64,000 nt of DNA from an uncultured Tateyamaria sp. (GTDB taxonomy: Bacteria > Pseudomonadota > Alphaproteobacteria > Rhodobacterales > Rhodobacteraceae), in the NCBI RefSeq assembly GCF_947494755.1, contig NZ_CANLVZ010000014.1:50809-114808 (forward strand). Reading direction: 5' to 3'. How positions within the stretch are numbered: the stretch's first letter is position 1; the number at the start of each line of letters is the position of its first letter. Below are positions 26,609 to 35,176 of the stretch, piece after piece. Under the pieces are notes generated by a model. It did no database searches. It was not told where the DNA came from and saw only the letters and a list, made by a program, of their open reading frames with translations. The translations under genes were made by a program, and so were the position numbers.

Positions 26609-27847
26609 ATGGCAGTTCTGGGTGTGGATTTCGGGACGTCGAATTCGGCTGTGGGCGTGGCGGTGGACGGGCAAGCGCATCTGATCCCGCTTGAGTCGGG
26701 TGAAACGACCCTGCCCACGGCCGTGTTTTTCGACTTTGAGGCGCGCAAGGCCATCTATGGCCGCCCTGCAAACGCTGCGCTGATTGCGGGGGATGAGGGG
26801 CGCTATATGCGTGCCCTCAAGTCCTTGCTGGGCACATCGCTTATGCGCGAAAGCCGGGTCTTGCTTGGCGAACGGTTGGATTTCATCACCATCGTTGCCC
26901 GCTTTCTGGCAGAGTTGAAACAGCGTGCGGAATCCGCGACAGGACAGACATTCACCGAGGCTCTGTCCGGTCGGCCAGTCCTGTTTCATTCGGCTGATCC
27001 TGCCCGCAATACCCAGGCGCTGGTCGATCTGACGGAATGCTACCACGTGGCGGGCTTTGAAACGGTCCGCTTCATGCCCGAACCCGAGGCAGCGGCGCTG
27101 GCGAACCGGGCCGCCTTGCAGCCTGGCGACGTGGCGCTGGTTGTTGATATCGGTGGCGGGACGTCTGATTTCACCTTGTTCCGACAAGGGCAGGGGGTGG
27201 GTATCGATATTCTGGCCAGCCATGGCGTGCGCCTTGGAGGCACGAACTTTGACCGAGCCTTGAGCCTGGCCTTTGTCATGCCTGAACTGGGCATGGGCAG
27301 TCAGATCAAACATGCGTTTGGCGATCAGTCCCATGCGGCTCCGAATGCGATCTTTACCGATCTGGCCACGTGGCAGAAAATCCCTTTTCTCTATGCCCCT
27401 GACACACGGCGCGCCGCAGCGGAATTGGCGCAATATGCCCGCGAGCCGGACAAGTTGAACCGGCTTGTGCGCGTGCTAGAGGATGAGTTGGGTCACGATG
27501 TGGCCTTTGCGGTTGAGGCCGCCAAAATTGGCGCAAATGGCGCGACGGCCAGCATTCCGCAGATTGACCTGGCGGCTATCGAGCGCGGCATGACTGTGCC
27601 GCTATATCCCATCGCTATGACATCCACGCTTGCCCCCATGGCGGATCAAATCCGCGCGGCGGCGGCGACAACGCTGGAGATGGGTGGGGTGGAACCTGAT
27701 GCCGTGAACCGGCTGATCTTTGTTGGCGGATCCAGTCTGATGCAGGTGGTCGAGGACGCGCTGCGCACGTTATTGCCCCGCGCCGAAGTGCATCGAGGGG
27801 CCGCCATGACCGCCATTGTCGAAGGTCTGGCCTTGGCCGCAAGTTAG
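26609..27847 (+). CDS. Hsp70-family ATPase domain protein (YegD-like)
   Basis: The 412-residue protein starts MAVLGVDFGTSNSAVGVAVD, the phosphate-1 loop of the actin/Hsp70 ATPase fold. It contains VALVVDIGGGTSDFTLFRQG (phosphate-2) and LIFVGGSSLMQVVEDAL (adenosine loop). It ends right after the ATPase fold, so it lacks the peptide-binding domain of DnaK; E. coli YegD has the same plan. Its client and role are unknown. The ATG at 26609 is used; a TTG 7 codons upstream is possible. It diverges from the binding-protein gene, and its stop overlaps the stop of the convergent M20 peptidase gene by 4 bases. Confidence 0.88.
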   Translation: MAVLGVDFGTSNSAVGVAVDGQAHLIPLESGETTLPTAVFFDFEARKAIYGRPANAALIAGDEGRYMRALKSLLGTSLMRESRVLLGERLDFITIVARFLAELKQRAESATGQTFTEALSGRPVLFHSADPARNTQALVDLTECYHVAGFETVRFMPEPEAAALANRAALQPGDVALVVDIGGGTSDFTLFRQGQGVGIDILASHGVRLGGTNFDRALSLAFVMPELGMGSQIKHAFGDQSHAAPNAIFTDLATWQKIPFLYAPDTRRAAAELAQYAREPDKLNRLVRVLEDELGHDVAFAVEAAKIGANGATASIPQIDLAAIERGMTVPLYPIAMTSTLAPMADQIRAAAATTLEMGGVEPDAVNRLIFVGGSSLMQVVEDALRTLLPRAEVHRGAAMTAIVEGLALAAS

Positions 27848-29121
27848 TCTGCTTTCGGCAGCAATAGACTTTCCAGCGCGGCCCCCATCACTTTGGCGCT
27901 GTCGAGCATGTCCGTGATCCCGATCCACTCATCAGGCTTGTGCGCGAGTTCCAACTCGCCGGGTCCATAAGCGATGCAATTGCGCAACTTGCCGATCCGG
28001 TCGATGTGTTTTTGATCATACGATCCGGGCGAGGCCACATATGTCGGGCTGACGCCCAGAACCTGTTCGATGGCGGCGTGCACCGTTTCGACCACGGGCG
28101 CAGTCTTGTCTGTCATGGATGGAAGGACGACGTTCAACTCGCGGATCTCATAGTCGAACCGATCCCGCGTGGCCTTGAGCCCTTCGAGCAGACCAACGAC
28201 TTCGGCGCGCACGTCTTCGACATTTTCTTCGACCAGAAAGCGGCGATCAATCACGATGCGGCAACTGTCGGGAACGCAGTGGGCGGGCAGGCCGGTGTAA
28301 TCGTCTGCGGGTTCGGGCTGACCACCATGGATTGAGTTGATGTTCATCGTCGATTGGCGCGCGCTGTCCGGCACAACGGGCATCTCTGTGCGCCGCGCGG
28401 CCATGGCCGGAAACAGATCGCTTTCGAATGTGTCCAGCACAGCCCCCATATGCCGCACCGCGCAATCGCCAAGAAAGGGCATGGAGCCGTGCGCGATCTC
28501 GCCCTTTGTCTCAATTTCCGCCCACCAGCCGCCGCGATGCCCAAGGCAAATCCGGTCCTTGTTCAGCGGCTCGGGGATGATCACATGTTGCACGCGATCT
28601 GGCGCAAACAGACCCATTTCAGCGAGGAAGGCGACGCCGCCATACCCGCCCGATTCCTCGTCTGCCGTTGCGCTGATTTCTATTGCCCCCGCAAAGTCGG
28701 GATGTTCTTCGATGAACGCTTCGGCGGCGATGATGGATGCGGCCAACCCGCCTTTCATATCGCAGGCACCGCGGCCATAGATTCTATCGCCATCGATCTG
28801 AGCGCCGAACGGGTCGCGCGTCCAACCATGCCCGACTTCGACCACATCATGGTGGCTGTTGAAATGAACGCATGCTCCCGTCCGGCTCCCGTCCTTGCGT
28901 GCAACGATGTTCCATCGCGGGTATGCGTCGCTATCGCCGGGGGTACCATGAGCCCTGATCATCTGAGTGGTCAGCCCGTGCACCTTGAACCGGGCATCCA
29001 GCAGCGCGCAGATATCATGATAGTGCCGTCCGGGCGGATTAAGCGTCGGGATACGAATCAAGGTCTGGGTCAGATCGATCAGATCGTCGCGTTTGGCATC
29101 AATACGGGTGGACAGTGTCAT
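27844..29121 (-). CDS. M20 family metallopeptidase, ArgE/DapE-like deacylase
   Basis: The 425-residue protein has the di-zinc hydrolase motifs HFNSHHDVVEVGHGW (first metal histidine and aspartate), GRGACDMKGGLAA (bridging aspartate) and ATADEESGGYGG (catalytic glutamate pair). A dimerisation domain lies between about residues 210 and 320. It is annotated in related genomes as acetylornithine deacetylase or succinyl-diaminopimelate desuccinylase family, but the real amide substrate is open. A catabolic role with the neighbouring transporter is possible. It starts MTLSTRIDAKRDDLIDLTQT. Confidence 0.88.
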   Translation of the reverse strand: MTLSTRIDAKRDDLIDLTQTLIRIPTLNPPGRHYHDICALLDARFKVHGLTTQMIRAHGTPGDSDAYPRWNIVARKDGSRTGACVHFNSHHDVVEVGHGWTRDPFGAQIDGDRIYGRGACDMKGGLAASIIAAEAFIEEHPDFAGAIEISATADEESGGYGGVAFLAEMGLFAPDRVQHVIIPEPLNKDRICLGHRGGWWAEIETKGEIAHGSMPFLGDCAVRHMGAVLDTFESDLFPAMAARRTEMPVVPDSARQSTMNINSIHGGQPEPADDYTGLPAHCVPDSCRIVIDRRFLVEENVEDVRAEVVGLLEGLKATRDRFDYEIRELNVVLPSMTDKTAPVVETVHAAIEQVLGVSPTYVASPGSYDQKHIDRIGKLRNCIAYGPGELELAHKPDEWIGITDMLDSAKVMGAALESLLLPKAD

Positions 29122-29220
29122 ATGCCCAGTCTTGTGCTGCGGTTCTGAAATGACAAGGGCGCGCGCCGTCTCTTTTATGGCGGATGTCTTGGACCACGAC
29201 GTGTCGTCTGCGGTTCTCTG

Positions 29221-30084
29221 TCAGAGTTTGCCAAGTGGGACTTTAAGCGCCATGTCGCCTGCGTCGTCCCTCGGGATCTGGCCCGCCCGCATGTTCACCT
29301 GAAGGGCGGGAATGATCAGGGACGGCATGGCGAGTTGGGCGTCACGTTCGGTTCGGAATTTGATGAAATCCTCGCGGGTTTTGCCCCCGCCGACGTGGAT
29401 ATTGTTTTCCCGTTCCTCTGCCACCGTCGTTTCCCAGGCGATGGCCCGACCGCCGGGGCCATAATCATGGCAGATGAAAAGACGCATCTCATCTGGCAGG
29501 CTGAGCACGCGCATTATGCTGTCATATAGCTGACCTGCGTCGCCACCCGGGAAATCCGCGCGCGCCGACCCCCCGTCGGGCATGAACAATGTATCTCCGA
29601 CAAAGGCGGCGTCGCCCATGATATGTACCATGCACGCGGGGGTGTGTCCCGGGGTGTGCATCGCAGTGCAGGTCATCGCGCCGACCTGGTAGGTATCGCC
29701 ATCCGTGAAAAGCGCATCGAACTGCGATCCATCCCGCTGAAATTCTGTACCCTCGTTGAACACTTTTCCGAACGTATCCTGAATTTCCGTTATCTTCGCG
29801 CCGATCCCGATTTGGCCGCCCAATGCTTGTTGAATATAGGGCGCGCCTGACAAATGGTCGGCGTGCACGTGGGTTTCGATGATCCAGTCAAGTCGCAGAT
29901 CATGGGCTTTGATATGCGCGATCATCGCATCCGCCCCATCAAAGTTTAGCGCACCAGCTGCATAGTCAATGTCCATGACTGCGTCGATGACGGCACATCC
30001 GGGGCCGTTTGGCTCTTGCACGATGTAGGAAATGGTGTTGGAACGCTTGTCAAAAAAGGGGGTGACTGAGGGCTTGACCTTCAT
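29221..30084 (-). CDS. MBL-fold hydrolase, persulfide dioxygenase/Blh-like
   Basis: The 287-residue protein shows the metallo-beta-lactamase motif ETHVHADHLSGAPYIQ, the histidine in HTPGHTPACMV, the metal aspartate in FVGDTLFMPDGGSARADFPG and the last histidine in FICHDYGPGGR. These, and the start MKVKPSVTPFFDKRSNTISY, fit the ETHE1-related hydrolases that oxidise glutathione persulfide. Its ATG overlaps the stop of the rhodanese gene (ATGA), and this pair is typical of sulfide-detoxification operons controlled by BigR/SqrR regulators, though no such regulator is in the window. The persulfide role is inferred from family and context. Confidence 0.88.
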   Translation of the reverse strand: MKVKPSVTPFFDKRSNTISYIVQEPNGPGCAVIDAVMDIDYAAGALNFDGADAMIAHIKAHDLRLDWIIETHVHADHLSGAPYIQQALGGQIGIGAKITEIQDTFGKVFNEGTEFQRDGSQFDALFTDGDTYQVGAMTCTAMHTPGHTPACMVHIMGDAAFVGDTLFMPDGGSARADFPGGDAGQLYDSIMRVLSLPDEMRLFICHDYGPGGRAIAWETTVAEERENNIHVGGGKTREDFIKFRTERDAQLAMPSLIIPALQVNMRAGQIPRDDAGDMALKVPLGKL

Positions 30085-30479
30085 GGCTTCTCGTTCCTCT
30101 CCACCGGGCCGTTGTGCGCCACCCAGTCCGCGAATCCGTCACGCAGATGCGCCGCTTCAAAACCCATGTCCTGTAGTGTCGCTACGGTAAGCGCAGACCG
30201 CCAGCCCGATGCGCAATGGAACAGATATGTCTTGTTCGGCTGGCCAAACACATCCTTGAAATAGGGACTGTCAGGATCAACCCAAAACTCGATCATACCG
30301 CGCGGTGCGTGAACGGAGCCGGGGATGAAACCGGTGCGCTCACGTTCTCGGACATCGCGAATGTCGACGACCACCACATCTGGGTTGGACAGCATCGCGA
30401 TGGCATCGCTGGTTTCCACTTCTTGAATTCGGGCGCGCGCGGCTGCGACCATCGTGGCAGCTGTTTGTTTTAAGGCCAT
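30081..30479 (-). CDS. Rhodanese-like sulfurtransferase
   Basis: The 132-residue protein is a single rhodanese domain: DVVVVDIRDVRERERTGFIP near the start and the active-site loop FHCASGWRSALT, whose cysteine would carry the persulfide. It begins MALKQTAATMVAAARARIQE; an alternative start 4 codons upstream exists. It is the first gene of a two-gene operon with the MBL-fold hydrolase. The 194-base gap 30480-30673 holds its promoter region and a minus-strand terminator for the flagellar gene; no operator is obvious to me. Confidence 0.88.
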   Translation of the reverse strand: MALKQTAATMVAAARARIQEVETSDAIAMLSNPDVVVVDIRDVRERERTGFIPGSVHAPRGMIEFWVDPDSPYFKDVFGQPNKTYLFHCASGWRSALTVATLQDMGFEAAHLRDGFADWVAHNGPVERNEKP

Positions 30480-30640
30480 CAGTTTCCTCACCCATATCCA
30501 CGGGACAAAAAGAGTGTGTCACCCAGGACGCCTTGCTTCAAGGTTCGTCTTTAGGTCGTCCCGTCTGATTACAGGTTCTGATGTCTGCTCACCTAGGCTC
30601 GATCAACTTGGCATGGGCAGCGTCCTGTAAAACCATCAGA

Positions 30641-30660
30641 GATGAAAGTTGCCTTTCATC
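30641..30660 (-). terminator. Terminator after the flagellar periplasmic gene
   Basis: GATGAAAG (30641-30648) and CTTTCATC (30653-30660) form a perfect 8-bp stem. Read on the minus strand the loop is GCAA, a stable tetraloop, and is followed by TCTGATGGTTTT. It lies 13 bases past the stop of the 669-residue gene and should end the minus-strand flagellar transcript. Confidence 0.6.
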
Positions 30661-30673
30661 GCGTCTGATCGGA

Positions 30674-32683
30674 TCACTCGCCACCCAATGTGTCGCGCAG
30701 CGAGCGAATTCTAAATTCCTCGCTTTCAAGTAAGATGCCCTGAATGTCGTCGAGACCCAGAGGAGTGGTATTCGATGCCAGATCGTCCGTCGAACGCGAC
30801 TTTAACACCATGTTGGGTCGATCGATTGTTGTGTCTTGATCGGGAGAGGTCAAAGCCACCCGTTCTGCCTCCGAGGTCGGTTGTCTGCCTAAATCAGGTT
30901 GGGTGAAACCACTTGAAGCAACGCTCTCAGCAAGATCATCGAATCCGAGAGACATTAGGCGCTGTACGGTGTTGTCGATCAGCCCCTTGTCGAGGTCAGA
31001 TAGTTTCATTGGATCAATACAATACATATTCTCAACAAATTCGATGTCTGTGGAATCACTGATAAGTCGTTTGAAAATTGATCGAAACAGCGCGTGCTTT
31101 TTCTCGTCGTCGCTTAACCTTGAGATATTTTCAAAGGCACCAGAGAAATCACCTCTGGTGCTCAGCGCAATTGCGAGTATCCTGATCAGAGGCTCTCGCA
31201 AACCGCTGTCTTGAAGTTCTGTAATGTATGACTCGATAAGCGTGATTGTATCTGTATCTATCGTATTTCCAGCTTGAAACTCGGCGCGAACATGACTTTC
31301 AAGAGCCGTTGCGGGTGTTTCGCCAATAGAAGATACATCAATTATTCCCTTGTTCTCGATTGAGTTCAATAGATGGATTATGTTCTTCTCTTTATACGTA
31401 TCGGTCAGTTCAAGGCCTCTGTTGACAGCACTTGCAGCCTCTACCTCTCCAACGACCTGCAACCGATTTACAAATTTCGACCCTAGGTGCGTTTTCAAGT
31501 GCAATGGGAGTGCTGCAAACCCTCGCTGCGCACCCTCGACTACAGATTTCGAAAAACTAGCCGTATGTTTGGAGTCTAAGATCGCCCAAAAGGCCGCGAT
31601 GTCGGAGCATTCCTCAAAGGATAGAAAAAAAGCAGTCTCACTATAGGTGCTTGAGCTCGGCTCCATAATCTCTGCCAACCAAAAGAGCTCAGGGTGTCGC
31701 GCAGCTATCGACGGGTACGTGTTAAGTAGTTGTCGAGCCTCTAATCCAAACCCATAGTAGAGATATGTTCTGATGGTTTGGATATTGTGATCGTCGCTCG
31801 ACCCTGATGTACGTTCGAAGTCCGCAGAGCGTGTTTGCGATATTACTTCCGAGAGGGTCGCGCCCTCTTCCACCCATTTTTTTATTTCAAATTTATCGTC
31901 ATCTAAGCAACGACCACTATACGCGTCAGATGCAATTACTGAGAGCTCATTTGCGGCTCTCCGTAGTATATTCTCTACATCTGATGTTTGAGTGATTTTA
32001 TTGTCAGGATGTGCCGTCGTAATTTTGAAATTTGAATCTGCATTGTTCATTTTCTGGTTGCTATTTTTGTCTTCTTTTTGCGGCTTCATTTCGTCTGGAT
32101 TGCCAATTGTGAAATTATACATTGTGATTGATGTATTATCGTTGGTACTTTTGGCGAAAAGATATTCTTCAAAGTTAGGGATTTGATAGCCATACGTAAG
32201 GAATTTCTCCCATGACGTATTCTCTGGCCCAACCGTCTCTTTTCTTGCCGCTTCGGTGTTCAACGAAGCAGAGTCGGCTTGGACTTCAGCTGGTAGGATT
32301 TCTAGGGAGTTAGGGTCTAACCTCTTTTCAGATTCGAAACTCTTCTCGAGAATGTCAAAAACCAAAAGATCACTTCTTGGGACATGGCGCACTACGCAGT
32401 CACATGACATCGTTACGACAAGTCTTGAGTCTTCAACCGAAACGTTGGATATGTGACGCTTGTCAATTCGGGCGAATATCTGTTCAATGTCAAATTCAGG
32501 CACCTGACCTGCAAAAAGGATCTCGAGCTTACGGCCCATGACAATTGTCGACCACTGCATATCAACCGCGTCGTATAATACGATCCTGGTAAATTCATCA
32601 TGGGCGCCTGCGCGGATCGCTATAGGCGCACCATGAGCAGGCTGATGAAAAAGGAAAAATAGAACGGCAAGTCGCCATACCAT
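30674..32683 (-). CDS. Large secreted protein in the flagellar operon, possible MotC counterpart
   Basis: The 669-residue protein has a Sec signal peptide (MVWRLAVLFFLFHQPAHGA). A beta-rich domain at about residues 20-105 resembles an AMIN-like fold. A low-complexity charged linker (about 105-235) follows, then a long helical region with possible repeats (TYLYYGFGLEARQLLNTYPS; HVRAEFQAGNTIDTDTITLI). I do not recognise a named family with certainty. Its ATG overlaps the motA stop (TGATG), and a MotE-like gene precedes motA. In Sinorhizobium MotE is a periplasmic chaperone for MotC, which binds MotB, so a MotC-like job is plausible. The gene is visibly more AT-rich than its neighbours. Confidence 0.8.
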   Translation of the reverse strand: MVWRLAVLFFLFHQPAHGAPIAIRAGAHDEFTRIVLYDAVDMQWSTIVMGRKLEILFAGQVPEFDIEQIFARIDKRHISNVSVEDSRLVVTMSCDCVVRHVPRSDLLVFDILEKSFESEKRLDPNSLEILPAEVQADSASLNTEAARKETVGPENTSWEKFLTYGYQIPNFEEYLFAKSTNDNTSITMYNFTIGNPDEMKPQKEDKNSNQKMNNADSNFKITTAHPDNKITQTSDVENILRRAANELSVIASDAYSGRCLDDDKFEIKKWVEEGATLSEVISQTRSADFERTSGSSDDHNIQTIRTYLYYGFGLEARQLLNTYPSIAARHPELFWLAEIMEPSSSTYSETAFFLSFEECSDIAAFWAILDSKHTASFSKSVVEGAQRGFAALPLHLKTHLGSKFVNRLQVVGEVEAASAVNRGLELTDTYKEKNIIHLLNSIENKGIIDVSSIGETPATALESHVRAEFQAGNTIDTDTITLIESYITELQDSGLREPLIRILAIALSTRGDFSGAFENISRLSDDEKKHALFRSIFKRLISDSTDIEFVENMYCIDPMKLSDLDKGLIDNTVQRLMSLGFDDLAESVASSGFTQPDLGRQPTSEAERVALTSPDQDTTIDRPNMVLKSRSTDDLASNTTPLGLDDIQGILLESEEFRIRSLRDTLGGE

Positions 32684-33552
32684 CAAGCCGCCCTCTGTTT
32701 GGTGTCTTTCAGCGCATCTTCAAGTTCCGTAAATGTTGGCCGATGATGGATCGGGGCGTTTTGGCGACCTACCTCAATGCACGTGTTCGTGGCATGGTTG
32801 TATAGATTCGCGACAAGGACCTCACGAATGAGTTGATAGAATTGGGAATCTTCTTCCACGACGGCTTTCACTTTGGCGCTGAACGGGCCGACCAAGCCGT
32901 AGGCCAGAAAAACCCCGAGAAATGTACCCACGAGGGCCCCACCAATCAATTTTCCCAAGATTTCAGGCGGTTGGTCGATTGATGCCATCGTTTTGATCAC
33001 ACCCAACACAGCCGCGACAATGCCGAGTGCGGGTAGGCCATCTGCCACAGTTTGTAGCGCGTGGCTCGAATGCATCGAATGATGAAGGTTCGAACTAAGC
33101 CGCTTTTCCAGAACCTCTTCGACCTGATGTGGATCATCATAGTTCATTGATGCCGACCGAAGAGTGTCGCAGATTAGATTCACGGCTTCGGCATCGGCCG
33201 AGATTTTGGGGTAGTTGTTGAAGATCGCAGACTCGCTTGGGTTCTCGATATGTTCCTCTAGACCCACCGGGTTCTGTCGGGCGAGACGGATCAATTCAAA
33301 AAGCAGACATAGAAGCGCAGTATAGTCTTCGGCGATCCATTTGGGGCCCTTGAAGACTTTTCCAAGGTCCTTGATAGTATGCTTTATCTCCGACATGGAG
33401 TTGCTGATCAGAAAAGCGCCAACTGCCGCCCCGATGATCATCGTCATTTCAAATGGGAGTGACTTTAGAATAATCCCCATTTTCCCGCCAGCGGCCAGAT
33501 ATCCGCCAAATACCATTACGAATACGGTAATAATTCCAACTATGCCAATCAT
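32683..33552 (-). CDS. motA: Flagellar motor stator protein MotA
   Basis: MotA and MotB form the ion channel that turns the flagellum. The 289-residue protein starts MIGIVGIITVFVMVFGGYLA and has four membrane spans, with the TM3-TM4 block VADGLPALGIVAAVLGVIKT and IGGALVGTFLGVFLAYGLVG carrying the conserved prolines and glycines. The cytoplasmic loop has charged residues that contact FliG. Length and order are standard. The stop TGA overlaps the ATG of the next gene. motB lies separately at the other end of the cluster. Confidence 0.95.
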   Translation of the reverse strand: MIGIVGIITVFVMVFGGYLAAGGKMGIILKSLPFEMTMIIGAAVGAFLISNSMSEIKHTIKDLGKVFKGPKWIAEDYTALLCLLFELIRLARQNPVGLEEHIENPSESAIFNNYPKISADAEAVNLICDTLRSASMNYDDPHQVEEVLEKRLSSNLHHSMHSSHALQTVADGLPALGIVAAVLGVIKTMASIDQPPEILGKLIGGALVGTFLGVFLAYGLVGPFSAKVKAVVEEDSQFYQLIREVLVANLYNHATNTCIEVGRQNAPIHHRPTFTELEDALKDTKQRAA

Positions 33553-33569
33553 GTCTCGGCCCTTTCGAT

Positions 33570-34175
33570 CTACAAATTGGAAGCGCGGGCATTTCGACCG
33601 GCAACAATCGCGCTGATGGAATACGCAGTTTCTGGATTGAGACCCGCCAAAAGCTTTGCGGCGGCTTCCGGCTGCATTCGGGCGAGAAATCCGGCGGCAA
33701 ATTCAGGCTCCATCGTTTCAAAAAGAGCCGCGGCATCCTTGGGCTTCATATTCTCATAGACTGTTGTCAGTCGCAGAACGTCGTCTTCGGCTGTCGCTTC
33801 CGCTTGTGTGATCATCTGCCTCAGACGAGCCTCCGAGGCTTCGAGAACGCCTATGCGGCGCTCGACTTCTGCCTTGGTCGCCTTGAGGTTGTTCTCGCGC
33901 TGCGCAAGGGCGGCTTCCTGCCTTTCAACTTCTGCCTCTCGTTTCAGGAGAGCCTCTAGCAGCTGCGCGCTGCCACTCGAGGCATCTGCTTGTTTTGATG
34001 TGTCATTTTCCGTCGAAACGACATCTGTTTCCATTACGGACATCGTTGTCTGAGCGATGGCGGCCCCAGTATCAGTGCCAAAGCGCAAAAATGCCGAGCT
34101 GACCAACAGTGATGAAATGATCAGAGTAGAACCGGAAACACGCATGCTGTTTCTAACTTTAGACATTTTGCTCAT
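33570..34175 (-). CDS. motE: MotE-like flagellar protein with MgtE-N-type domain
   Basis: The 201-residue protein has an N-terminal hydrophobic segment at about residues 14-30 (signal or anchor) and a long coiled coil at about 70-135 (LLKREAEVERQEAALAQREN). Its C-terminal helical domain, TTVYENMKPKDAAALFETM and MQPEAAAKLLAGLNPETA, has the repeat pattern of the MgtE N-terminal fold also seen in FliG. This is the MotE layout. MotE is exported and helps target MotC in rhizobia. It overlaps the gene upstream by 4 bases and lies 17 bases before motA. Confidence 0.8.
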   Translation of the reverse strand: MSKMSKVRNSMRVSGSTLIISSLLVSSAFLRFGTDTGAAIAQTTMSVMETDVVSTENDTSKQADASSGSAQLLEALLKREAEVERQEAALAQRENNLKATKAEVERRIGVLEASEARLRQMITQAEATAEDDVLRLTTVYENMKPKDAAALFETMEPEFAAGFLARMQPEAAAKLLAGLNPETAYSISAIVAGRNARASNL

Positions 34176-34555
34176 CTGCTGCCTCCCACCGGTCGCCGAA
34201 CGAACATGGGCTGATCCGGCTGCGGGACTTTGTCAGTCGATCGGACGGGTTGCGCTTTAGGTTCTGGTTTGTCCGGAATATCGTGAAGGGATGCGATTTG
34301 CAGCTCCAGCCGTTTCGAGGTTTGCGCAGCATTTTCCGCCACCTGTGTGAGCGTGTTGGCTGACTCTGTTGCGACATCTTGGGCAGCGGCGAGCATCTTG
34401 CTGAGGTCGTCCACCTGCGCAGACAGGACCGCGACGGCCCCGCCCACGCCTTTTTCAAGATCGTTGAACCGCTTCAGCCGTCGACCGAGAATGAAGCAGT
34501 AAAACCCTGCCCCTAGAGCGCCTGCCATAAGCAAGATATCAGATATCAAATCCAT
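34172..34555 (-). CDS. Small membrane-anchored coiled-coil protein of the flagellar cluster
   Basis: The 127-residue protein starts MDLISDILLMAGALGAGFYC with one membrane span, followed by a charged segment LGRRLKRFNDLEKGVGGAVA, a helical coiled-coil part to about residue 90, and a proline-rich tail. It matches in size and plan the DUF6468-type proteins next to fliL and motE in alphaproteobacteria, some of which affect flagellar positioning, but I am not certain of the family. It overlaps the motE-like gene by 4 bases and follows fliL after 10 bases, so it belongs to the fliL operon. Confidence 0.7.
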   Translation of the reverse strand: MDLISDILLMAGALGAGFYCFILGRRLKRFNDLEKGVGGAVAVLSAQVDDLSKMLAAAQDVATESANTLTQVAENAAQTSKRLELQIASLHDIPDKPEPKAQPVRSTDKVPQPDQPMFVRRPVGGSR

Positions 34556-34565
34556 GATTTATCCC

Positions 34566-35060
34566 TCAATGCAGTACAAATTCCATGATCAGCAGGTCGT
34601 TCACGCGGCCCGGACCCGTGACAGCTTGAATGCGTCGTAACATTTGCGCTCGAATGCGAAACAGGGACGCCGAGTCTTCGATATCTCGCGCCTCAAGCGC
34701 ACGAAGATATCCGTTTAGGATGTCGATAACGCGGGGCAATGCTGACCTGACTTCGTCAGCGTATTGATAAGGCGTCTCCAACTGGGCGCGAAATCTCAGG
34801 TGACGAGAGTGAGACGTGGGATCAAGCGATATGACGAGCGGATCCATCTCAACATATGCCACCTTCGGCAACGCATCCCCTTCACCTGACGATGCGGTCG
34901 CTTCAACCGCCGAGTCGGGGGCAAGAACCAGTCCGGCGAAAGTCGCGTAAAAGCTGCCTCCACCCGCCAAGATTGCGGCCAGCAAACCAATAATGATTGG
35001 CTTTTTCGATGCTTTTTCAGAGCTATCGGATTCTGCCGCAGCTGCGTCCGTCATGTTCAT
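34566..35060 (-). CDS. fliL: Flagellar basal body-associated protein FliL
   Basis: FliL is a one-span inner-membrane protein whose periplasmic domain surrounds the stator. The 164-residue protein has a cytoplasmic start, a membrane span at about residues 23-45 (PIIIGLLAAILAGGGSFYAT), and a periplasmic domain with YVEMDPLVISLDPTSHSRHL and the FliL-type ending VNDLLIMEFVLH. It is the first gene of the minus-strand run fliL, small membrane protein, motE-like, motA, large secreted protein. It diverges from fliF over a 116-base gap with a CtrA-like box. Confidence 0.92.
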   Translation of the reverse strand: MNMTDAAAAESDSSEKASKKPIIIGLLAAILAGGGSFYATFAGLVLAPDSAVEATASSGEGDALPKVAYVEMDPLVISLDPTSHSRHLRFRAQLETPYQYADEVRSALPRVIDILNGYLRALEARDIEDSASLFRIRAQMLRRIQAVTGPGRVNDLLIMEFVLH

Positions 35061-35101
35061 ACCGTCTGCTATTTGTCGAAAACCGTTTTGGCACAGATCA
35101 A

Positions 35102-35116
35102 CTAACCGATTGTTAA
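35102..35116. promoter_or_regulatory. CtrA-like box between fliL and fliF
   Basis: CTAA-CCGATTG-TTAA (35102-35116) differs from the CtrA pattern TTAA-N7-TTAA in one base. It lies 42 bases from the fliL start and 61 bases from the fliF start, so it could serve both divergent operons. CtrA is known to drive flagellar genes in Rhodobacterales. Similar boxes stand before flgE and motB. Confidence 0.55.
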
Positions 35117-35176
35117 GGCTGATCGGTCATTGCTGTTACATCGCCACACAGAATGTGGGGCAGGACGGAGGAAATT

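Noticed and set aside
26513..27433. 306-codon minus-strand frame over the Hsp70-like gene
   Set aside because: The plus strand shows all three ATPase motifs; the minus-strand frame is a shadow.
35061..35176. Sigma-54 promoter before fliL or fliF (TGGCAC at about 35090)
   Set aside because: The -24-like TGGCAC is not followed by a TTGC element at the right spacing; the CtrA-like box is the better signal.
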